From positions 1 to 5,024 of the forward strand of contig JABHUV010000074.1 of NCBI GenBank assembly GCA_018658605.1: a stretch of DNA of 5,024 nt. Direction: 5' to 3'. The notes under the pieces were generated by a model. It searched no databases. It saw only the letters and a list, made by a program, of their open reading frames with translations, and was not told the origin of the DNA. Shown piece by piece: positions 1 through 5,024 of this stretch (its first letter is position 1; each line of letters opens with the position of its first letter). This DNA is from Planctomycetaceae bacterium (GTDB lineage Bacteria; Planctomycetota; Planctomycetia; Pirellulales; Pirellulaceae). Position numbers and translations under genes: made by a program.

Positions 1-19
1 CCAGGATGATTAACAGCCC

Positions 20-376
20 GTGTTGGACGCTTTGAGAGGCGGACAGTTTTTTGTAACGACTGGGGAGGTGTTGATTCCAGAGTTCGCCGTCAACGGACGG
101 CAGTCTGGCGAGTTGGCGACTGTTCACAAAAACGGAAAGGTTGAAGTCTTCGTGGAGCTGCAATGGACTTTCCCACTTTCATACGCTGAGATCGTTACTG
201 GCGATGGTCACAATATAAAACGCCAGCGAATCGATTTGTCGGCGACGGAGTCCTTCGGCAAGAAATCCTTCAAGTTTAGTGTCGACACATCGCAGGCACG
301 TTGGCTTCGACTCGAAGTCTGGGATATTGCTACTAACGGCGCGTTTACACAACCTGTCTGGCTAAAGCCCAACTGA
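20..376 (+). CDS. C-terminal fragment of a CehA/McbA-like PHP-domain metallohydrolase, probably broken
   Basis: The 118 codons match, from memory of planctomycete proteins annotated as CehA/McbA family metallohydrolases, the region after the metal-binding PHP domain. Recognisable blocks are LDALRGGQFFVTTGEVLIPEF near the N-terminus, the strand-like LQWTFPLSYAEIVTGDG in the middle, and RWLRLEVWDIATNGAFTQP just before the TGA stop at 374-376. None of the PHP metal ligands is in this stretch, so on its own it cannot be an active hydrolase. The first possible start is a GTG at 20, but an in-frame TAA lies at 11-13 and no convincing ribosome binding site precedes the GTG. The homologous segment normally continues upstream, so this is more likely the tail of a longer gene interrupted by a stop than a short gene. 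A sequencing or assembly error at the stop is the main alternative. Family call fairly sure; status as a gene uncertain. Confidence 0.6.
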   Translation: MLDALRGGQFFVTTGEVLIPEFAVNGRQSGELATVHKNGKVEVFVELQWTFPLSYAEIVTGDGHNIKRQRIDLSATESFGKKSFKFSVDTSQARWLRLEVWDIATNGAFTQPVWLKPN

Positions 377-473
377 AGTGCCTCCTGTTAATGCATTGGA
401 TTGGACAACCAACAAATATGGGTGAAACTTAACGGTGTTGTGGCCTATTTTTGTCAAAGTTGCGATATTCAGA

Positions 474-501
474 TTGACACTTACCTTCAAGCCGTTCTAA
501 C
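474..501 (+). promoter_or_regulatory. weak candidate sigma70-type promoter upstream of the DUF1559 gene
   Basis: A perfect TTGACA lies at 474-479, followed after 16 bases by TCTAAC at 496-501 (4 of 6 matches to TATAAT). This would give a leader of about 50 bases before the ATG at 559. The -10 element is poor, and such matches arise by chance in A/T-rich DNA, so this is only a candidate. Confidence 0.25.
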
Positions 502-558
502 CTTCTAGTAACTAACGTGTTATCAGGTCGTTAAGCTTATCGGACGGGAATTTTAGTT

Positions 559-1644
559 ATGAGGGACCACTCACGGCATACTGGGTTTACATTAGTAGAA
601 CTATTGGTTGTCATCGCAATCATTGGCATGCTTGTTGCATTATTATTGCCAGCCGTATCTGCGGCGCGCGAAGCAGCACGGAAAATGTCGTGCAGTAACA
701 ATTTGAAACAGATTGGTCTGGCGATGCGCACATACCACAATACCTATAATGCATTACCTCATTCGGGAGTTTATTTTTGGACGAGGCAATCGAACAATGG
801 TCATACATGGACCGCCGCAAGTCACGGTAGCCCATGGGCAAAATTATTGCCATTTCTTGAACAATATCCGATGATATGCTGTTTAAATTTTTCGATGTCG
901 GGACTCAAAAATCGAAATATACCGCCATTCGGAAATAGCTATAACGGTTGGTCGAGATTCGAACTTGATCACGCGATTGGACCTGATGGAAATGCGGTTC
1001 GCAGTATATTGCTCCCGAGTCTTATTTGTCCGTCGGCTAACACAGATCCCTATGCACATCGGACCAACTTTGACGCCGATGCCACGATAACCTGTTACGC
1101 ATATTCTTTGGGCGCTCAACGATCCAATTCGTGGAATAATATATGCCCGAATTATCCAGGCAATTTGTTTGGAACTGGCCCAGCGAATCACGGGGACGAC
1201 GGTCGTGGTTTTCGTGCATCCGGTGTATTTTTGAGGGGCATTTGGGCTGCTCGGTTTCGTGATGTGACAGATGGTGAGAGTCAAGTGATCATGGTGGGTG
1301 AAGTGCTACCCCACAAGTCCGACCATTATGTCAACGGTTGGTTACATAACAATGCGAGTTGGGGGATGACCGGAGGACCGATCAATTTCCCTATTGTTGG
1401 ACTAGGGGATGCTGGATTTTCATGGAATAGTGCGAGCAGTCCGCTAAATCCTTATGGATGTTCCTTTTTTAAAAACTGGTCCACAAGTCAGGCTTTTAAA
1501 TCGCAGCACAAAGGTGGAGCTCAGTTTGTTTTGGTTGATGGTAGTGTCCAATTTCTAAGTGAGAACATTGACTACGTCACTTACAATCGGCTAGGAGATC
1601 GCCGAGATGGTGGTCCCTTAGGTGAAGAGTGGAAGAACAACTAA
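559..1644 (+). CDS. DUF1559 domain protein with type IV prepilin-like N-terminus
   Basis: A complete 361-residue member of the planctomycete DUF1559 family, whose molecular role is unknown; the N-terminus implies export and processing as a type II/IV pseudopilin. Seen directly: a short basic leader ending in G9, the prepilin cleavage site G9|F10 with the conserved glutamate E14 (position 5 of the mature protein), and a hydrophobic helix over about residues 10-33. This runs into AAREAARKMSC and NNLKQIGLAMRTYHN, the family hallmark. The C-terminal hallmark is also present: H317, then D327-G328 in FVLVDGSVQFLSENID. The length is normal for the family and both ends are intact. The start is the only ATG that places the leader correctly; upstream there is only a weak purine stretch (acggga, about 543-548). 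The gene is visibly more A/T-rich than the genes to its right. Planctomycete genomes usually carry many copies, so the neighbours say little about its job. Confidence 0.93.
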   Translation: MRDHSRHTGFTLVELLVVIAIIGMLVALLLPAVSAAREAARKMSCSNNLKQIGLAMRTYHNTYNALPHSGVYFWTRQSNNGHTWTAASHGSPWAKLLPFLEQYPMICCLNFSMSGLKNRNIPPFGNSYNGWSRFELDHAIGPDGNAVRSILLPSLICPSANTDPYAHRTNFDADATITCYAYSLGAQRSNSWNNICPNYPGNLFGTGPANHGDDGRGFRASGVFLRGIWAARFRDVTDGESQVIMVGEVLPHKSDHYVNGWLHNNASWGMTGGPINFPIVGLGDAGFSWNSASSPLNPYGCSFFKNWSTSQAFKSQHKGGAQFVLVDGSVQFLSENIDYVTYNRLGDRRDGGPLGEEWKNN

Positions 1645-1669
1645 TGTACTTGATAAGAGTCCTACAAGA

Positions 1670-1861
1670 TCATAATACTTGTCTTCGCTGCGCCCAAGAT
1701 TTCGCTTGTTCCAACTGAGCGGCTAGCTGCAACAATGTCATTTCATCGCCAAAGCGCCCCATAAACTGGATCCCAACCGGAAGATGTTTGGATGTTTTGA
1801 CATAGGGCTCAACCGTTGCCTGGGGTGCGTGAAAAGCATTTGAAAATACCGCCTGTGATCC
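1670..1861 (-). pseudogene. relic of an amidase C-terminus (amidase signature family)
   Basis: Read on the minus strand, one frame gives LPVGIQFMGRFGDEMTLL (codons from 1783 downwards) followed by QLAAQLEQAKSWAQRR and a TGA at 1672-1670. This is the typical C-terminal end of amidase signature enzymes, closest in memory to those annotated as 6-aminohexanoate-cyclic-dimer hydrolase-like amidases (pattern LPxGxQFxGRFGDExTLL...LAAQLEQAxPWA). Slightly upstream, ATVEPYVKTSKH aligns with the PAxSVP segment before it, so homology probably reaches about 1813. The frame stays open to a TAG at 1918-1916, but resemblance is lost. The Ser-cisSer-Lys catalytic core is absent, there is no start codon, and the intact DUF1559 gene ends only 25 bases beyond its stop in convergent orientation. 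I infer a decayed, truncated gene. Core sure, left boundary uncertain. Confidence 0.75.
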
Positions 1862-2078
1862 TAGTATTGATTTGTAATCATTGTGATAGGGATGAACTCC
1901 GATGTCCAGTACTTGCTATCGGTCTAAGCTCACTCCCTCATCAGCAACTAACCCCCAACTCTGGCATGAGGCCACGGACTAATGGGCACCTTGATAAATG
2001 TCATTTGAACAAGTAGTTTAGCTAGCGAACGGCTCGTTCTTATTTACTCATTGACCCTACTCTCAAGCGGAATCACCC
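1862..2078. other. intergenic stretch without a recognisable gene
   Basis: Between the amidase relic and the oxidoreductase start I see no credible coding region. A 66-codon plus-strand frame (1816-2016) overlaps the relic antisense and has no family resemblance. The minus-strand frame of the relic is interrupted by TAG at 1918-1916 and again by TAG at 1981-1979. TTGATA at 1991-1996 has no good -10 partner. A weak purine stretch (agcgga, 2066-2071) is the only possible ribosome binding signal for the ATG at 2079. The oxidoreductase promoter is presumably here but I cannot place it. Confidence 0.5.
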
Positions 2079-3476
2079 ATGGCCCAAGTCACCCGACGAT
2101 ATTTTTTACAATCAACCTCTACTCTGACGGCCGCTGGTTCAATGGGGGTGTTTTCTAGCGGTTCAATCGTACGTGCCGATACGCCCAATGAGCGACCCAA
2201 GGTCGCTGTGATCGGTTGCGGCGGGCAGGGCACTGGTGATGGCCGCCGCGCCACCAACTACGGCGACATCGTTGCGGTCTGTGATGTCGACACCTCGCAT
2301 TCAGCGTACGCCAAGGCAGCTTACACCAGACGGATGGCGATGCCGGGAAGAGAAGTGAAGATTGATGTTTACGATGACTATCGGGCGATCATCGATCGCA
2401 GTGACATCGATGCCATCATCTGCGGAACGGTAGATCATTGGCACGTCAAAATCTCGGCGGAAGCCCTCAAATCAGGGAAAGACGTCTATTGCGAAAAGCC
2501 GCTCACACTGACTGTCGACGAAGGGCAAATCATTTCCAAGGTCGCCCAAGAGACAGACCGAATTCTTCAGGTAGGAACACAACAGCGTTCCGATCCACGA
2601 TTTCTTCAGGCTGTCGCCATCGCGCACTCAGGACGACTGGGAACAATCAAAAAGGTCACAGTTGGTCTTAATCACAATCCCTTCAGCAAACCGCTTCCGA
2701 CGGTCGCTCCCCCAAAGACGTTGAACTGGGAACGCTGGAAGGGCCCGACCGAAGACGTGCCGTATCGACTTCTCAAGAACGGAAAAGATGGACAGACGCT
2801 GGTACGGACGCTCGGTGATGGCAGCATTGACGCGTCGAACTGTCACAAGGAATTTCGTTGGTGGCTCCAGTACAGCGGCGGTAAAATGACAGACTGGGGC
2901 GCTCACCATGTCGATATTGCCCAATGGATCATCGACCAATGTGGACCGGGACAGGGTCCCACGACCATTAAGCCGGTCATGGTCGAAGCGCGGGTTCCTT
3001 TCGATGACAACGGAAATCCGACACTCGACGATCGCTACAACACGCCGCACCGCTTTACTGTGCAGGTCAACTATCCTAATGACGTACTCATGGAAATCAC
3101 CAGCGAGGGCCGCAATGGCATTCTGGTCGAAGGTACTAAAGGGAGAATCTTCGTCAATCGCGGCACGATCGCCGGCAAACCTATTGAGGAACTGGACAAC
3201 AATCCGCTCCCAGGCGGATGGCTGCAAGACATGTATGGCGGGCCGGTCGTGGAACACGTCAACAACTTCTTTGACTGCATCGCCAGTCGCAAAAAACCGG
3301 CGTCGGACGTTTTAACGCATGTGGCTTCTATCAATACATGTCATTTGAGCAACATTGCCCTTCGACTCAATCGTCAAATCCAATGGGATGCCGCAACGCA
3401 GACGATCAAAAACGATGCTGTCGCCAGTGCCATGTTAAAACGGGATTTCCGCAAGGGGTACGAAATAGAATTGTGA
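2079..3476 (+). CDS. Gfo/Idh/MocA family oxidoreductase, Tat-exported
   Basis: A 465-residue NAD(P)-dependent dehydrogenase-like protein; the family usually oxidises or reduces sugars, inositols or related polyols, and the substrate here cannot be told. Seen directly: a twin-arginine signal (R6-R7 in TRRYFLQ, a hydrophobic/small-residue stretch, likely cleavage after VRA33), then the Rossmann fold starting KVAVIGCGGQGTG (residues 41-53), the conserved E139-K140-P141 of the cofactor and active-site region, and GGKMTDWGAHHVDIAQW (residues 267-283) with H276, H277 and D279 in the catalytic-domain region. The C-terminal HVNNFFDCIASRKKP and CHLSNIALRL segments are typical of the secreted planctomycete subgroup, so the protein is full length. 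About 20 residues around 231-252 look inserted before the conserved FRWW motif. The ATG at 2079 is chosen because it places the Tat motif five residues in. The DUF1552 gene follows 176 bases later on the same strand. Confidence 0.95.
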   Translation: MAQVTRRYFLQSTSTLTAAGSMGVFSSGSIVRADTPNERPKVAVIGCGGQGTGDGRRATNYGDIVAVCDVDTSHSAYAKAAYTRRMAMPGREVKIDVYDDYRAIIDRSDIDAIICGTVDHWHVKISAEALKSGKDVYCEKPLTLTVDEGQIISKVAQETDRILQVGTQQRSDPRFLQAVAIAHSGRLGTIKKVTVGLNHNPFSKPLPTVAPPKTLNWERWKGPTEDVPYRLLKNGKDGQTLVRTLGDGSIDASNCHKEFRWWLQYSGGKMTDWGAHHVDIAQWIIDQCGPGQGPTTIKPVMVEARVPFDDNGNPTLDDRYNTPHRFTVQVNYPNDVLMEITSEGRNGILVEGTKGRIFVNRGTIAGKPIEELDNNPLPGGWLQDMYGGPVVEHVNNFFDCIASRKKPASDVLTHVASINTCHLSNIALRLNRQIQWDAATQTIKNDAVASAMLKRDFRKGYEIEL

Positions 3477-3594
3477 GCGGGCTCTGCTAAATTTCGGAAA
3501 ATGCTAAAACTACGCGACGAACAAAAACCATAAAACATAAAGCGTGCTAGCTAAAACTAGCCGATGCCAACGTTTCGCCGCAATCCTTGTTCGC

Positions 3595-3623
3595 TTTACA
3601 AGAAATTACGGCTTTGCTATCAT
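3595..3623 (+). promoter_or_regulatory. candidate sigma70-type promoter with extended -10, upstream of the DUF1552 gene
   Basis: TTTACA at 3595-3600 (5 of 6 matches), a 17-base spacer, and TATCAT at 3618-3623 (5 of 6), preceded by TG at 3615-3616 as in an extended -10. Transcription would start near 3630. This argues against the in-frame TTG at 3587 as the DUF1552 start, because it lies upstream of the promoter, and favours the ATG at 3653 (leader of about 20 bases) or a nearly leaderless ATG at 3632. No experimental support is visible. Confidence 0.45.
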
Positions 3624-3652
3624 CGGTACTGATGGATGTACCAAACGACTTT

Positions 3653-4876
3653 ATGAAACGGCGCACGCTCCTGCAGGGCGCAGGGGTGGCCTTGTTGCTA
3701 CCGCGACTGGAGAGCCTCGGCCAAGTCGACGACGCGCCCTCGCCACGACGGTTACTCACAATCGTTAATCACCTCAGCTTTTATCAACCCGAGTTGATTC
3801 CGAAGAAGAGCGGGGCATTCGACCAACCGCCACCGCTGCTCGCTGAATTTTCCGATCACTTGGACCAACTGAAGGTGTTCAGTGGACTGAACAATCCCGC
3901 CGTGCAAAACGGTTTTGGGCACACGCCTTGCGTTGGCATTTTGTCCGGTTACTTTAACAAGCTACGCCGTAAGAACCGCATCTCCATCGACCAAGCGGTC
4001 GCCGGACTAGTAGGCAACAACACACGCTTTCGGTCGTTAGTGTTTCAGGCGGGCGAGAACTTGAACTTCTCCCAAATCGCCTGGGACAAGTTTGGACTGC
4101 CAGTACATCAGATCGATTCACCACGAAAGATTTTCAATCTACTTTTTCAGGTAGACGAAAATGCGAAGTCGCAGCAGCAGGTCCTTGTTGAGGATCGTAG
4201 CATTCTTGACGCTGTGTTTCGCCAGGCCAAGTCTATGGAGAAACGACTCAATGCCACTGACCGCGCCAAGATCGATGAATACCTCAACTCCGTGCGAGAG
4301 GTGGAGCAGATCGTGAAGCGGCGGGCCTACTGGGCCGACCGCTCTAAGCCGCAGGTCAACTACGACCTCGAAGAATTCGACCGCAATTCGATCGACGACT
4401 ACGTGGGCACCCTGTTGGATCTGGCCGTACTGGCATTAGAAACCGATTCCACAAGGGCGGTGACGCTGCAGATACCTTTCTGGGAAGGCTTTAAGGAACC
4501 AGACATCGTGGGTAACTACCACGACTTCTCCCACCATGGTCAAAAGCCCGAAAAGATCAAGAAATTGCTAGTGATGGAACACGCAATCCTCAATCGCGTC
4601 AGTTCCGCACTGACCACAATGAAGCAACGCCAGGCTGGTAATCAATCGTTGTTTGACCAGACTACCACGCTGCTAACAGCCTCGATGGGTAGTGCTAACG
4701 CCCACAACTTCGATGATCTCCCTGCATTGGTGTTTGATAGCCGCATGAACACCTCCGGTCACTGGCAACTACCAAATACGCCGATGTCCAACCTCTACCT
4801 CGGCTTGCTGCAGCAATTCGGTGCCCAAGACGACCGCTTCGGTGAAAGCTCAGCAGCGCTGGATTTATTGTCATGA
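3653..4876 (+). CDS. DUF1552 domain-containing secreted protein
   Basis: A 407-residue protein of the DUF1552 family, of unknown activity; the family is common in planctomycetes and some other bacteria, almost always beside DUF1592-type haem proteins. Seen directly: an N-terminal twin-arginine-like signal (K2-R3-R4-T5-L6-L7-Q8 followed by GAGVALLLPRLESL), the family blocks GHTPCVGILSG, SIDQAVAG, DRAKIDEYLNSVREVE (residues 203-218), SHHG (293-296) with QKPEKIKKL, and SMGSANAHNFDDLPAL near the end. Both ends are intact; the length is somewhat below the usual 430-460 residues as I recall them. The frame is open back to a TTG at 3587, with ATGs at 3632 and 3653. I chose 3653 because it puts the arginines at positions 3-4, and because a promoter-like element lies at 3595-3623; 3632 is the alternative. 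The stop overlaps the next gene's start (ATGA), implying coupled translation. Confidence 0.92.
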   Translation: MKRRTLLQGAGVALLLPRLESLGQVDDAPSPRRLLTIVNHLSFYQPELIPKKSGAFDQPPPLLAEFSDHLDQLKVFSGLNNPAVQNGFGHTPCVGILSGYFNKLRRKNRISIDQAVAGLVGNNTRFRSLVFQAGENLNFSQIAWDKFGLPVHQIDSPRKIFNLLFQVDENAKSQQQVLVEDRSILDAVFRQAKSMEKRLNATDRAKIDEYLNSVREVEQIVKRRAYWADRSKPQVNYDLEEFDRNSIDDYVGTLLDLAVLALETDSTRAVTLQIPFWEGFKEPDIVGNYHDFSHHGQKPEKIKKLLVMEHAILNRVSSALTTMKQRQAGNQSLFDQTTTLLTASMGSANAHNFDDLPALVFDSRMNTSGHWQLPNTPMSNLYLGLLQQFGAQDDRFGESSAALDLLS

Positions 4877-5024
4877 TGCGCTGGCATTGGATAGCTACAC
4901 TGTTGCTTTTTGTCGCGCATGGCGCCCTGCTTGCTCAGTCGCCGTTGGAAGAATTCTTCACTCACCACTGCGTTAAATGCCACGGACCTGAGAAACAGAT
5001 GGGCAAGGTGCGTTTGGACCGGTC
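4873..5024 (+). CDS. N-terminal part of a secreted c-type haem protein, probably DUF1592 family (runs off the window)
   Basis: The first 50 codons of a gene cut by the window edge. It begins MMRW and has a Sec-type signal peptide (hydrophobic core about residues 6-20, probable cleavage after LLA21), followed by EEFFTHHCVKCHGPEK, which contains a CxxCH c-haem attachment motif (C33, C36, H37). The sequence then continues MGKVRLDR. The 'FF..HCxxCHGPxKQxGxxRLD' pattern is that of the planctomycete cytochrome c domain opening large DUF1592/DUF1587/DUF1588/DUF1585 proteins; the downstream domains are outside the window, so this part is inference. The start ATG at 4873-4875 overlaps the DUF1552 stop by four bases (a second ATG follows at 4876), the arrangement expected of the known DUF1552-DUF1592 pair. 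Export with haem ligation outside the cytoplasm is expected. Confidence 0.85.
   Translation, partial: MMRWHWIATLLLFVAHGALLAQSPLEEFFTHHCVKCHGPEKQMGKVRLDR

Noticed and set aside
401..412. Small hairpin TTGG-acaa-CCAA after the metallohydrolase tail
   Set aside because: Four-base stem without a following T-run; too weak for a terminator.
1664..1682. Inverted repeat ACAAG...CTTGT after the DUF1559 gene
   Set aside because: Five-base stem with a nine-base loop and no T-run; it also overlaps the end of the amidase relic, so it is likely chance.
1816..2016. 66-codon plus-strand frame in the gap before the oxidoreductase
   Set aside because: It overlaps the amidase relic antisense, has no ribosome binding site and no family resemblance.
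1991..2019. TTGATA ... TAGTTT as a promoter for the oxidoreductase gene
   Set aside because: The -10 matches at only three of six positions; no better than chance.
2628..3257. 209-codon minus-strand frame inside the oxidoreductase gene
   Set aside because: Antisense shadow of a clearly conserved gene; its translation has no recognisable motif.
3546..3561. Inverted repeat GCTAG-ctaaaa-CTAGC after the oxidoreductase gene
   Set aside because: The stem is only five base pairs with A/T in it and no T-run follows, so it cannot be supported as a terminator or operator.
3544..3768. Overlapping 70-74 codon frames on both strands around the DUF1552 start
   Set aside because: They overlap the well-supported DUF1552 N-terminus in other frames and show no family features.

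Overview
The window looks like chromosomal DNA of a planctomycete, most likely of the Pirellulales type (Rhodopirellula or Blastopirellula relatives). This rests on the gene content: a DUF1559 pseudopilin-like protein, a secreted Gfo/Idh/MocA oxidoreductase with a twin-arginine signal, a DUF1552 protein, and the start of a planctomycete-type c-haem protein (probable DUF1592 family). These families are strongly expanded together in that phylum. Shine-Dalgarno motifs are weak or absent, which is also usual there. The species cannot be named from this sequence.

Layout. Positions 20-376 hold the C-terminal tail of a CehA/McbA-like PHP-domain metallohydrolase; its reading frame is closed by a TAA at 11-13. 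After a 182-bp gap with one weak promoter candidate comes a complete DUF1559 gene (559-1644). The next 434 bp (1645-2078) carry no intact gene. On the minus strand, however, they contain a clear relic of an amidase C-terminus (core about 1670-1813) that lacks its catalytic part and any start codon. Then come a Gfo/Idh/MocA oxidoreductase (2079-3476), a 176-bp gap containing a good sigma70-like promoter (3595-3623), a DUF1552 gene (start probably 3653, end 4876), and the first 50 codons of a secreted CxxCH protein (4873 to the window edge).

How the genes relate. The last two genes overlap by ATGA and are almost certainly one transcription unit with coupled translation; DUF1552 and DUF1592-type genes are a standard planctomycete pair of unknown function. 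The oxidoreductase just upstream is codirectional, but the promoter in the gap suggests that the pair can be transcribed separately. All three carry export signals, so they probably act outside the cytoplasm. The left half (a metallohydrolase tail cut by a stop, an A/T-rich pseudopilin gene and an amidase relic) looks like a decaying or rearranged stretch, in contrast with the intact right half. I found no CRISPR array, tRNA, rRNA, insertion sequence or recognisable defence system.
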